Assembly: GCA_910585825.1 (NCBI GenBank)
Contig: CAJUEY010000010.1
Location: forward strand, 1 to 64,000
Length of the DNA: 64,000 bases
Direction: 5' to 3'
Source of the DNA: an uncultured Lachnospiraceae bacterium
GTDB lineage: Bacteria; Bacillota; Clostridia; Lachnospirales; Lachnospiraceae
Part shown: positions 51,258 through 60,421 of the stretch, piece by piece
Layout: every line of letters starts with the position of its first letter
Position numbering within the stretch: the stretch's first letter is position 1
The notes under the pieces: generated by a model
Told to the model about the DNA's origin: nothing
The model's input: only the letters and a program-made list of their open reading frames with translations
Databases searched by the model: none
Position numbers and translations under genes: made by a program

Positions 51258-52451
51258 ATGGAAAAAGTAAATACGTTGTATGTTCAGATGTTTGGAAACT
51301 ATCAAATACGTTATAATGGGTATCCGTTGACAGGGGGAAAGATTCGGGATACTCAGTTTACCGGCTTGATGCAGATGCTGTTTCATCATGTATCCGGCGG
51401 AGTGGCCAGAGATTGTCTGGAAGATGCGCTGTTAGGGGACAGAGATGTGGAAAACCGCCATCAGGCATTGCAGACAATTGTATATAAAGCCAAAAAAAAG
51501 TTGAAAAATATGGGGCTCCCGGAAGAGAATTATATTGTTTTGGAAAAGGGAGTATATTTTTGGACGTCGCAGATACCAGTCGTGGAAGATGCGGCGGTTT
51601 TTGATGATTTTTTTAACCGTGCGGAACTGTCTGAAGAGAAAGAGGAGAAACTGACGCTTTATCTGGAGGCGTGTTATACATATCAGGGAGAATTTCTTCC
51701 TATGCACACAGCAGTTTTGTGGGCAAGTGCGGAAGCAAGGCGTTATAGAAAGCAGTTTTGCATATGTGCAGAACGGGCAGCGGAGATTTTGAGGGAAAAA
51801 GAAGACTGGGTTCGTCTGGAAGAATTGGGCAGATATGCCTCCGGCATTGTTCCATATTCTGACTGGGAAAGTCTGACTATGGAGGCGCTGATAAAAAGAG
51901 GGCGTATTGAGGAAGCCAGAAAGCTATATGCAGATACGGTAGACGGTTATTTGAACGAGCAGGGGGTTTATCCTTCCGCAAAAATGATGGATATGATGGA
52001 GAAACTGGGAAACCAAATCAGGCATTCCTATGAGGTTTTAGATCACATTCAGAAGGGATTGACGGAGAATCAAGAGGATATTTTGGGCGGATATCAGTGT
52101 TCCTATCCCGTGTTTTGCGGTATTTACCATATGATCGGCAGAATGATGGAACGAGGAGGGCAGAGCGTTTATCTTATGCTGTGTACATTGGTAGACAGTA
52201 AAGACAATCCTATGAAAGAAGGGAAGCGCTTAGAAGAGACGTCTGTACGATTGGGAGAAGCGATACAGATGTCTATCCGGCATGGGGATATTATCAATCA
52301 ATATGGAAACGGGCAGTTTTTAATTCTTCTGGTCAACACTACCAGAGAAGATTGTGAAATTGTGAAGAAACGCATAAATCAGAAATTTATGATGGGACGA
52401 CAGAGAATTCACGTGCAGTATCATGTAAATAATGTGATTTGTACTATATAA
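51258..52451 (+). CDS. BTAD-type transcriptional regulator with degenerate GGDEF-like C-terminus
   Basis: ATG 51,258 after AAGAGGAGTAG gives 397 residues. An OmpR-like winged helix is at about 1-95 (LYVQMFGNYQIRYNGYPLTG, NRHQALQTIVYKAKKKLKNM). A bacterial transcriptional activation TPR domain is at about 100-245 (LEACYTYQGEFLPMHTAVLW, AEEARKLYADTVDGYLNEQG-like). The C-terminal region YLMLCTLVDSKDNP, MSIRHGDIINQYGNGQFLIL resembles a GGDEF fold without the GGDEF residues. It sits at the head of the pilus genes, on the same strand, and probably switches them on. Confidence 0.82.
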   Translation: MEKVNTLYVQMFGNYQIRYNGYPLTGGKIRDTQFTGLMQMLFHHVSGGVARDCLEDALLGDRDVENRHQALQTIVYKAKKKLKNMGLPEENYIVLEKGVYFWTSQIPVVEDAAVFDDFFNRAELSEEKEEKLTLYLEACYTYQGEFLPMHTAVLWASAEARRYRKQFCICAERAAEILREKEDWVRLEELGRYASGIVPYSDWESLTMEALIKRGRIEEARKLYADTVDGYLNEQGVYPSAKMMDMMEKLGNQIRHSYEVLDHIQKGLTENQEDILGGYQCSYPVFCGIYHMIGRMMERGGQSVYLMLCTLVDSKDNPMKEGKRLEETSVRLGEAIQMSIRHGDIINQYGNGQFLILLVNTTREDCEIVKKRINQKFMMGRQRIHVQYHVNNVICTI

Positions 52452-52547
52452 ACACGCATTTTTTTTCAAATGGATAGCGATTGGGATAGCGGCAGACTGT
52501 TAATATGGAAACGTAAAATGCAGTGGAAATGGAAAGGATAAATAACA

Positions 52548-53021
52548 ATGAAAGCAGCCGGACATTATATTGGGACGCCAAATGGGATTGTACTATGTAT
52601 CAGTCATAAAGACGGAGAAATTGTCAGAGGCTGCTTATATCATGGTTATAGCAGAGAAGGGATACCTTTTTATGGATATGAGGAAGTCATAAAGATTGCG
52701 GAGCAATTCTTTAATGCACTTGGTTTTCCCCATATGGGAACCGGTGACAGGGATATATCCGGACGAACGTATCGCTGTCAGAAAAGAGAAGGGATGGCAA
52801 GGGTGATGGGCGATAAAGAATTATTAGGACAGCATGGCGATATGGGGACATTTGTCGTCCGTGTACAGCATAGACAGCACAGCAGCTGGCAGGGAAGAGT
52901 TACTTATCTGGATAAAAACCAGACAGTGTGTTTCCGGTCGGCATTGGAGCTGATAAAAATGATAGACGGGGTTTTGGATGAAGTGGAAGAATCAGAGGAA
53001 ACCAGTGAAAAAGAAGAGTAA
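52548..53021 (+). CDS. Hypothetical protein of the pilus locus
   Basis: ATG 52,548 preceded by GGAAAGGATAA gives 157 residues, GTPNGIVLCISHKDGEIVRG in the first third and HRQHSSWQGRVTYLDKNQTV followed by a helix and an acidic tail (EESEETSEKEE). No signal peptide or membrane segment. The SSWQGRVTYLD segment suggests a PilZ-like or other small beta barrel, but I do not claim it. Its stop is 13 bases before the next start, so it is part of the operon and probably regulatory. Confidence 0.7.
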   Translation: MKAAGHYIGTPNGIVLCISHKDGEIVRGCLYHGYSREGIPFYGYEEVIKIAEQFFNALGFPHMGTGDRDISGRTYRCQKREGMARVMGDKELLGQHGDMGTFVVRVQHRQHSSWQGRVTYLDKNQTVCFRSALELIKMIDGVLDEVEESEETSEKEE

Positions 53022-53033
53022 AGAGGTATTGAT

Positions 53034-53585
53034 ATGGCAGAAAAAGAATTGAGAAAGTTGAAACGAAGAGAGCTTTTGCAAATGCTTCTCATGCAGTGTG
53101 AAGAAACAGAAAAGCTTCAGCAGGAAACCGACGAGATGAAAGAAAAGATGGACGCTGTTCTTGAGAGCTACGAACGTTTAAAGAAGAAACTGGACGTGAA
53201 GGATGAACGTTTAAATGAAAAAGATGCCAGAATAGCGGTGCTCAAACATGAGATTGATGAAATGAAGACGGAGAAGGAAGCGGGAGAAACAGAGGCTGCG
53301 TCTATTATGGATGCGGTCAGCTGGTTAAGCGAGATATTTGAAGAAACCAGAAAAGCGTTGGAACAGTATATGTCAAATGAAAAAATACAAGAGATAAAGA
53401 AAAATCCTTTTGAAAAAGGAAAGGCGGCAAATACCCGTAAAAAACAGAATTTATTTCGGAATGGACAGATCATTTCGATGAATCCCGGACAGACCGCAAA
53501 CAGCCTGGAAGATAGTTCGTCCTCTGCGGAAAATACAGACATGGAATGTGGAATGGCCGCGGCGTCAGGTGACATTTATGGATAA
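53034..53585 (+). CDS. Coiled-coil protein of the pilus locus
   Basis: ATG 53,034 (AAAGAGGTATTG upstream) gives 183 residues. Residues about 3-95 are continuous heptad coiled coil (LQQETDEMKEKMDAVLESYE, LDVKDERLNEKDARIAVLKH). A second helix is at 95-125, then a Ser/Asn-rich tail. No hydrophobic segment. It overlaps the signal peptidase gene by eight bases, so translation is coupled. It may be a cytosolic scaffold for pilus assembly; function not known. Confidence 0.75.
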   Translation: MAEKELRKLKRRELLQMLLMQCEETEKLQQETDEMKEKMDAVLESYERLKKKLDVKDERLNEKDARIAVLKHEIDEMKTEKEAGETEAASIMDAVSWLSEIFEETRKALEQYMSNEKIQEIKKNPFEKGKAANTRKKQNLFRNGQIISMNPGQTANSLEDSSSSAENTDMECGMAAASGDIYG

Positions 53586-54189
53586 GGAAAATCCGGATCT
53601 GGAGAATTCAGATGAAAAAAATCTTGAAATTCCTCCTATAGAGCTGCTGAGGGAAGAACTTGCCAGAGAAGAGCTCAAATACGCCTTTCGCAGGACGCTT
53701 TGGAACATTATGGTCATTCTGATCGTAGTTGCGGCAATTACAGCATTAGTGGCGACGCGGCTGTTTGTACTGATTCAGATTAAAGGAAACAGTATGGAAC
53801 CGGCAATGGCGGATGGTGAGATCGTATTTATCCGTCAGACAAAAGAAGTGGAACAGGGAGAGATTGTAGGATTTTATTATGGCGGCAGAATACTTTTGAA
53901 ACGCGTAATCGGCAGCGCCGGCGATCATATCAATATAGACGGAGACGGCAATGTGTACATCAATGGCGAAATGCTGGAAGAACCCTATGTGGCAGAGAAA
54001 AATCTGGGAAAATGCGAACTGGAATTTCCCTATGAAGTTCCGGAGGGAATGGTATTTGTGCTGGGAGATAATCGATCCGTATCTATTGACAGCCGGATTC
54101 GTTCGATTGGCTGTGTGGAGAGAGAGCAAATTGTCGGTAAAGCAGTATTTCGGGCGTGGCCGATGGTGCGCATGGGAATGATACACTAG
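53578..54189 (+). CDS. lepB: Signal peptidase I
   Basis: ATG 53,578 gives 203 residues with a cytosolic acidic N-terminus, one membrane helix (LWNIMVILIVVAAITALVAT, about 43-62) and the S26 catalytic domain: IKGNSMEPAMADGEIVFI (catalytic Ser), ILLKRVIGSAGD (catalytic Lys) and VLGDNRSVSIDSR. It cleaves signal peptides of exported proteins. A dedicated signal peptidase inside a sortase pilus locus is common in Gram-positive bacteria and probably processes the pilin precursors. Confidence 0.93.
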   Translation: MDKENPDLENSDEKNLEIPPIELLREELAREELKYAFRRTLWNIMVILIVVAAITALVATRLFVLIQIKGNSMEPAMADGEIVFIRQTKEVEQGEIVGFYYGGRILLKRVIGSAGDHINIDGDGNVYINGEMLEEPYVAEKNLGKCELEFPYEVPEGMVFVLGDNRSVSIDSRIRSIGCVEREQIVGKAVFRAWPMVRMGMIH

Positions 54190-54248
54190 AAAATCCCCTC
54201 ACTGCCGAAAGGCGCAAAGGGATATGACAGGGTAGGAAGGTGAGAAAG

Positions 54249-57200
54249 ATGCAGAAACTTGTGAAAGAGTATTTAGACGAGCTGAACAAACGGCAGAAAA
54301 AGAGCAGAAAAGTCCGTATTGCGGTAATTCTTTTGGCTGTAATGGTCGTGGGAAGCGTGGCGGGCGTCCTGACGCAGTATGGCGTTGCTATGACGGGCAA
54401 GGCAAAATGCGGACTGGAAGAGCATGCCCACAGCGAAGATTGTTATGAAGATGTGCTGATCTGTGAAATCACAGAAGGAGAAGGCCATACCCATACGGCG
54501 GAATGCAGTTATCCCGAGGAATTGATCTGCGGACTGGAAGAATCCGAAGGACACACTCATACGGAAGAATGCCTTTTTCCGGAAGAGCTGATCTGCCAGC
54601 AGGAAGAATCCGAAGAACATACGCATACAGAAGCGTGTTATCAGACGCCGGAAGGATATGCCTGCGGACAGGAAGAATCCGAAGGCCATACCCATACGGA
54701 AGCGTGCTATCAGACGCCGGAAGGATATGCCTGCGGATTAGAAGAAGGCAAAGGCCATGGGCATACAGAGGAATGTTACAGAAGAGAGCTTGTCTGTGAA
54801 AAGGAAGAACATACCCATGCGGATATCTGTTATACAGACGCGGCTGCAGATGTGGAAGATTCCTCAGTCTGGGATCGTCAGTATGCAGCAGTGGAATGGA
54901 AAGGAATCTGGGGAGCAGATCTGGCGGCGGCGGCGCAGATGCAGCTGGGGTATCAGGAAAGCGCCAATAATTATATTATTATGGCGGACGGCATTCATAA
55001 AGGCTATACCCGGTACGGACAATTTATGGGTGATCCGTATATAGACTGGGACGGAGCGTTTGTAAATTTCTGTATGCATTATGCAGGATTAAGCGCATAC
55101 AATCTGTTCCCGACAGAAACAGAAACGGCAAAATGGTGTGAAGAATTTATAAAAATCAGAGAAGAAAACGCGGCGTATCTGACAGCGCCGGAGAACTATA
55201 CGCCAAAAACCGGAGATCTTATCTTCTTTCAGAGAGAAGGAGAAGAGACCGGAAATCAAATGGGCATTGTGTCTTCTTATGAAACGGAAACATCAACGCT
55301 GCGGATTATAGAAGGAAACAGTGGAAACGAAGTAAGAGAAAATACATACAACATAGGGGATGGCCGTATTGTCAGCTATTTAAAGATCAGTGAATTGGAA
55401 AGCGCGGTTAAGTCATCTGAAGGAGAAGAAACAGAGGATGCAGCGGAAACAGTGGATGAGGCAGAAGAGCCGGAGGAAACCGTAAAGGGGCGTACAATGA
55501 CTGCGGAAGGTCCGGATTATACGGTGACAGTAAGCTTTACGGCAGAAGCAAAGATTCCCGCAGACGCTGTTTTGGAAGTAAGAGAGATTGCGCGAAACAG
55601 TGAAGAGTATCTGGAATATTACAGACAGTCTCTTGCAGCTATGGATGTAGAAGAGATGGGCTTTGCCAGATACTTTGACGTGACGTTTTTATCAAACGGA
55701 ACAGAAATTGAACCGTCTGCTCCGGTGGATGTGAAAATCAGCTATGCCGGCAGCATTGCTATAGAGGAAGATGCAAGCGGCAATGCAGTGCACTTTTCCA
55801 AAGACGGCACAGAGGTTTTAGACGCCGGGATTGACCCGGAAGAACATTCCTTTACCTTTACACAGAGCAGTTTTTCCGTAGTGGGAACCGTAGTGGCGAA
55901 ACCGGGCGGCTCTTATTATTACAGAGGAGGCGTACCGGAAGATTTAGACGGGAAAACCTTTTTGCTGGAAACAGTGCAAAACGGCAATTCTGTTTTTCTG
56001 ACAGGAATAGAAACCATAAATGATGACGGCGTAAGGGGATTGGAAGGAAGCAGGGCAGAGGAGCTGGCTTCCATAGAAAATCCGGAAGAGGAAAAACTCT
56101 GGACATTTCATAAAGTAGATGAAACAACATATCATATCCGGAATGTGGGTTTGGGAACCTATTTAAATATCGACGGTTCCAACGTAACAATGGAATCAGA
56201 AGCATTTGAACTGAAAGTGGAAACCGATTCTGATCTGATTACTATCCGCAGCGGAAAATATGTTTTGGACGCCGGAGACAGTAATTGTATTCTGGCGGCA
56301 GAAAAAAGGAAAAGCGAACTGGAAAGCCATAATAAATTCCGGCTGTTTGGCATGGGGACGGATTATACGCTGACGGCGGAGGGAGAAGATTACCGGATTA
56401 CTTTAAACCTTTCAGCGCCGGAGGGGCTGTTCGCCGGTGTGGAGTTTACGGCGGAAGAGATTACGGGAGAGACGGCGGAAGCCTATTCCAGAAAAGCACA
56501 GGATGCATTGGGATTAGAAAAAGTGGGATTTCAGAGGTTTTTTCATCTGGGATTTGACAAAGAAATTCCGGATGAGCTGATCCATGTGAGCAGTGTGGAG
56601 GTTCAGTATAAAGACAATGCAGAAGGTTTTGACATCAATGGAGTGGGAAGCCTTGTCCAATTTAAAGGAGCCAATGATCTGGTATTAAGCGCAGAAGGCG
56701 CAGAAACGGCGGACGCTGCAGAAGATGAGGGGGCGGCTCTGCAATATGATGAAATCCAGGAGGCGGTTTTAAATACAGCCATTAATGGAAGGGCGAATAC
56801 AATTTCTGCGGAAATATCAGAGCTTGCTGATATCGGAACCGTATGGACGGCGTCTACAGGGGAGCTTTATTATCAAACCTATATTAACAGCACGGATGAT
56901 CTGAATGGAAAAGATTTCCTCATTTCCAATGTTCAGTCGAACGGGAATCCAAGTCTTCTTATGGGGGCTGCAAGTAAATCACTGGATAATAATGCATCCG
57001 GACTAGCCGGAGAAAGTTTTGCCGGCGGACCGGTTGTGAGTTGGTCAGACAGTATGGTGCTCTGGCGCTTTGAAAAACAAAATAACGGAACATTCCGTAT
57101 CAGGAGAAGCGACAAAACAGCAGGAGCCAGATATTTGAATATATCAGGCTATAACGTAAGTGTCAGCACAAGCGCGCAGAACTTGACGGTTACCTGTGAT

Positions 57201-60200
57201 GACGGCAGGATCACAATCGGAAGCGGTTCTTATTGCATCAACTCGTACAGCAGCGGCAGGTCAGGCGGGTTTGCCGGTTATTACACAGGAGATACCAATA
57301 ATATACTGACGTTGTACGGAAAGCAGGATGTGGAATTAAATATGACTTTGAATGTGGAAAGCGCAGATTTGACAGGAATTCCCATTACAGAGCAGACCCT
57401 TCCGCCCATTCCCCAAAGGAGTTCCTTTCAGATAAACGGAAAAAATCTATACGTGGATTTTGATAAAAATCATCCTTGGCCGGGAATTAAAGATGCTGAG
57501 GGAACAGAAAAAAAATACAGCTTTGAAACCACACAGATTGTTTATAAGGAAAATGATGTTGAAAAAGTAAGCGCAGTAGACCATCTTTATATTTCAAATG
57601 ATGCACAGTATAATCTTATTTTTTATAATAATGGACATTATGTAGGAACATTTAAACAAGCAGATGTAAAAATCCAGAACGGATACCGTGCATACAGGCT
57701 GAATCCTCTGACTCCGGTGGAGACCCTTGATACGGAAGGCAAGGTTAATATCAGGATGATAAATTATCAAAGCCAGCAGTTTTCCGGCTGGGAACACACT
57801 CCGAACAACGTGGAAGTCAAGCAGGGAATATTAAATGCGTATCTGGAAAACGGATATCCTTCTTTTGCATATAGCAATGGTTATAATACGGGAACCGGAA
57901 CTTTTAGCTCTTCCCTGGGAACAAGTTTGCAAAGTTATTTTGAGAATGCGGTTTCCGCCAATCATTTGTTTGTGGCGAATCAATATTATGCCGATGGACA
58001 ATATTACGAATACAGTTCGCAGAAGAACGGAGCGTCTTTTGACGGAGAAAATTTTACAGTATATGAACAGCTGACAACCACCCGGGATAGCGATGGAACA
58101 GAGGGGGATAATAAATTAACCGGGAAAGGGCAGTTCCTGCCTTACAATACCTTTGATACAAATCGCAAAACAGCCAATGTGCAAAATACATATACAGCAT
58201 CCATGACAAAATTAAACCCGTCAGATGAAAAATATGGAGAAGATCTTTATCTGCCCGATCAAGGAAGTCCGGATTATCATTTTGGAATGGAAATATCGAC
58301 GGAATTCTATCAGATGCAGAACGGCAAAGTGGGAACAGAGCCCATGCGGTATGAGTTCACCGGAGATGATGATCTTTGGGTTTATATTGACGGCGTTTTG
58401 ATTTTGGATATGGGCGGATGTCATGATGCAAGATCCGGATATATTGATTTTTCCACAGGAGAAGTCTACGTGCAGAACGGAACGGGAAAAGAGGGTACAA
58501 GAACAACACTCTACGACTTGTTTCAAAATGCAAAAACACAGTCGGTAAGAAAGATGGCAGGCCAGACAATTATAAATGATTTGGACAGCAAATTGGCAGA
58601 TTCCTATTGGAAAACATCGCCAGAGGGAAATAAAATCTTTGCAGATTACACGAAACACGATTTTAAAATGTGGTATATGGAACGAGGAGGTGGCTGCAGC
58701 AATTTAGAAGTGAGGTTTAATCTTCCTGTGATTCCGCCGGGAGAAGTTTGGATTGAAAAGCAGCTTTCCAATTCTGAGCAGGGAAAATATGCCAATAAGA
58801 AGTTTGATTTTCAGGTATATTTACAGCCGATTATAGGAGATCTTCTTCCAAACGATGAAGATCAACTGGATGAGACGGCGCCGCCGTCTGCATACAGACT
58901 TCTGAATACAGAGTTGGTTACAGCAGACAGAACAAGAGCAGAAGCTTTTATTGTGCAGCCAAACGGGGTGGAACGAAAGGAAGAGATCCCGGAAAATGGC
59001 ATTTTCCAACTGCGTCCGAATCAAAAACTGGTTTTGCGAGGGTTGAAAAGCAATCGGAAATATTATGTCAGAGAGCTGCATCTGAATAGGAATCAGGATG
59101 AGTATTCCGGTGTAAAGGTGGATCAGATTGTGCTGGATTCAACAGATAACGAAGGAAACGTTTCTCCAGAGGATAAGGTAGAGCTTAAGCAGGATAAAGA
59201 GGGCGAAGGCTTCTACGTAGATACATCCGTCAAAACGGTATCGCAGAGAACTTATGTCGTATTTAAAAATGAGTGTTCAGAAGAAAACAGAAACGCCCTG
59301 CTGATCAAAAAAGTCATGGGTTACGGAGAGAATAAGGGAGATACCTATTCATTCCAAATATGGTTGGAAAATCAGAACGGCAAATTAGAACTTTACGAAG
59401 GAAATTATTATCTGCGAAACGAAGCCGGAAAGTATTATTCCGAAGATGATCAGGGTCAATTGACATTGACAGACAATCAGGATGCGTTGGAAGAAATCAG
59501 CGAAAATACGCCAAGGCTTACAACAAAAGAGGGAAGTCCCGGAATTGTTTCAGGAATTTCACCGGGCGACACTGTAATCATCCGCAATCTTCTGGCGGGC
59601 ACAAGTTTCCTTGTGGAAGAAGTTGATCCGGGACCTCAGTATGATACTCCGGTGTATGATGTAAATGAAGAATCCTGTCAGAAACCTGATAGCAATAATC
59701 CGGTTGCGGTGGAAGAGACAGAAGGCGAAACGGATGAAACACAGCAGAAAACAGAAATGGGTTCAATAGCATTCGGTAAAAATGCAGAAGTTACAGTCAC
59801 GAACAGAAGATATGATGATCAGATCTGGCACATTAGAAAGATGAGTCGGACAGAGGGAGGCGGCTCTTTGGCGGCTGTATTTGAGCTGGCGCCCAGTAGC
59901 GAAGGGGGAACGACATATTACGGAAAATCGGATCCTAAAAACAACGGCGAAATTAGATGGTATCGGGATAGAGAATGCAAAGATGAACTGTCGATTGGCG
60001 CTTTGGTAGTGGGAACTTATATATTGAAAGAGATTGAAGCGGCGCCGGGATATTCTCTGAGTGATGAAACCTGGACAGTGGAGATTTTACCCGGGTACGG
60101 AGTGTCAATTGAGGGTCAGACTCCGAAGAAAGAGACAATAACTGTGGCAGGCAGCGCAGAGGAAAGAACAGATTACGTATATACATTTTATAATACGCCT

Positions 60201-60326
60201 CTGTATGAATTGCCGGAAGCGGGCGGCTCCGGAATTTATTGGTATTTGATTAGCGGAATGCTCTTTATGATGGCAGGCGCGCTGATCTTATATAGAAATA
60301 AGTGCAGGGAGGTGCAGAGAAGATAA
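54249..60326 (+). CDS. Giant pilus-associated adhesin with LPEAG sortase signal
   Basis: ATG 54,249 (GGAAGG 9 bases upstream; GTG 54,240 in frame) gives 2025 residues. A membrane or signal segment lies near residues 20-45. Residues about 50-195 are Cys/His-rich repeats with GHTHTEEC units. Residues about 200-380 are a CHAP-like domain in which the usual catalytic Cys and His positions are Asp (codon 55,050) and Met (codon 55,260). Several repeated beta domains follow, carrying MTAEGPDYTVTVSF- and YTLTAEGEDYRITLNL-like starts. A fibro-slime (PA14-like) domain near 1340-1440 shows TGDDDLWVYIDGVLILDMGG. SpaA/Cna-B-like domains sit near 1860-1980 (VGTYILKEIEAAPGYSL). The tail is LPEAGG, a hydrophobic helix and a basic end, the cell-wall sorting signal. 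It is likely the tip adhesin of the pilus. Confidence 0.9.
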   Translation: MQKLVKEYLDELNKRQKKSRKVRIAVILLAVMVVGSVAGVLTQYGVAMTGKAKCGLEEHAHSEDCYEDVLICEITEGEGHTHTAECSYPEELICGLEESEGHTHTEECLFPEELICQQEESEEHTHTEACYQTPEGYACGQEESEGHTHTEACYQTPEGYACGLEEGKGHGHTEECYRRELVCEKEEHTHADICYTDAAADVEDSSVWDRQYAAVEWKGIWGADLAAAAQMQLGYQESANNYIIMADGIHKGYTRYGQFMGDPYIDWDGAFVNFCMHYAGLSAYNLFPTETETAKWCEEFIKIREENAAYLTAPENYTPKTGDLIFFQREGEETGNQMGIVSSYETETSTLRIIEGNSGNEVRENTYNIGDGRIVSYLKISELESAVKSSEGEETEDAAETVDEAEEPEETVKGRTMTAEGPDYTVTVSFTAEAKIPADAVLEVREIARNSEEYLEYYRQSLAAMDVEEMGFARYFDVTFLSNGTEIEPSAPVDVKISYAGSIAIEEDASGNAVHFSKDGTEVLDAGIDPEEHSFTFTQSSFSVVGTVVAKPGGSYYYRGGVPEDLDGKTFLLETVQNGNSVFLTGIETINDDGVRGLEGSRAEELASIENPEEEKLWTFHKVDETTYHIRNVGLGTYLNIDGSNVTMESEAFELKVETDSDLITIRSGKYVLDAGDSNCILAAEKRKSELESHNKFRLFGMGTDYTLTAEGEDYRITLNLSAPEGLFAGVEFTAEEITGETAEAYSRKAQDALGLEKVGFQRFFHLGFDKEIPDELIHVSSVEVQYKDNAEGFDINGVGSLVQFKGANDLVLSAEGAETADAAEDEGAALQYDEIQEAVLNTAINGRANTISAEISELADIGTVWTASTGELYYQTYINSTDDLNGKDFLISNVQSNGNPSLLMGAASKSLDNNASGLAGESFAGGPVVSWSDSMVLWRFEKQNNGTFRIRRSDKTAGARYLNISGYNVSVSTSAQNLTVTCDDGRITIGSGSYCINSYSSGRSGGFAGYYTGDTNNILTLYGKQDVELNMTLNVESADLTGIPITEQTLPPIPQRSSFQINGKNLYVDFDKNHPWPGIKDAEGTEKKYSFETTQIVYKENDVEKVSAVDHLYISNDAQYNLIFYNNGHYVGTFKQADVKIQNGYRAYRLNPLTPVETLDTEGKVNIRMINYQSQQFSGWEHTPNNVEVKQGILNAYLENGYPSFAYSNGYNTGTGTFSSSLGTSLQSYFENAVSANHLFVANQYYADGQYYEYSSQKNGASFDGENFTVYEQLTTTRDSDGTEGDNKLTGKGQFLPYNTFDTNRKTANVQNTYTASMTKLNPSDEKYGEDLYLPDQGSPDYHFGMEISTEFYQMQNGKVGTEPMRYEFTGDDDLWVYIDGVLILDMGGCHDARSGYIDFSTGEVYVQNGTGKEGTRTTLYDLFQNAKTQSVRKMAGQTIINDLDSKLADSYWKTSPEGNKIFADYTKHDFKMWYMERGGGCSNLEVRFNLPVIPPGEVWIEKQLSNSEQGKYANKKFDFQVYLQPIIGDLLPNDEDQLDETAPPSAYRLLNTELVTADRTRAEAFIVQPNGVERKEEIPENGIFQLRPNQKLVLRGLKSNRKYYVRELHLNRNQDEYSGVKVDQIVLDSTDNEGNVSPEDKVELKQDKEGEGFYVDTSVKTVSQRTYVVFKNECSEENRNALLIKKVMGYGENKGDTYSFQIWLENQNGKLELYEGNYYLRNEAGKYYSEDDQGQLTLTDNQDALEEISENTPRLTTKEGSPGIVSGISPGDTVIIRNLLAGTSFLVEEVDPGPQYDTPVYDVNEESCQKPDSNNPVAVEETEGETDETQQKTEMGSIAFGKNAEVTVTNRRYDDQIWHIRKMSRTEGGGSLAAVFELAPSSEGGTTYYGKSDPKNNGEIRWYRDRECKDELSIGALVVGTYILKEIEAAPGYSLSDETWTVEILPGYGVSIEGQTPKKETITVAGSAEERTDYVYTFYNTPLYELPEAGGSGIYWYLISGMLFMMAGALILYRNKCREVQRR
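54400..54840 (+). repeat. Tandem Cys/His-rich coding repeats in the adhesin
   Basis: About seven units of roughly 60-66 bases encode variations of C-G-L-E-E-x-E-GHTHTEEC-Y. Two neighbouring units near 54,625-54,740 are almost identical at DNA level (ACGCCGGAAGGATATGCCTG recurs). The spaced Cys and His pairs could bind zinc or form disulfides. Such repeats are prone to copy-number change. Confidence 0.8.
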
Positions 60327-60421
60327 AAATAAACGTGCTTTTGGCAGTCTCTGTGCTGCACGGAACCAGGTGCAGAAATGCATAAAACTTAAATTTTAAA
60401 AGAGAGAAAAGGAGAACAGAA

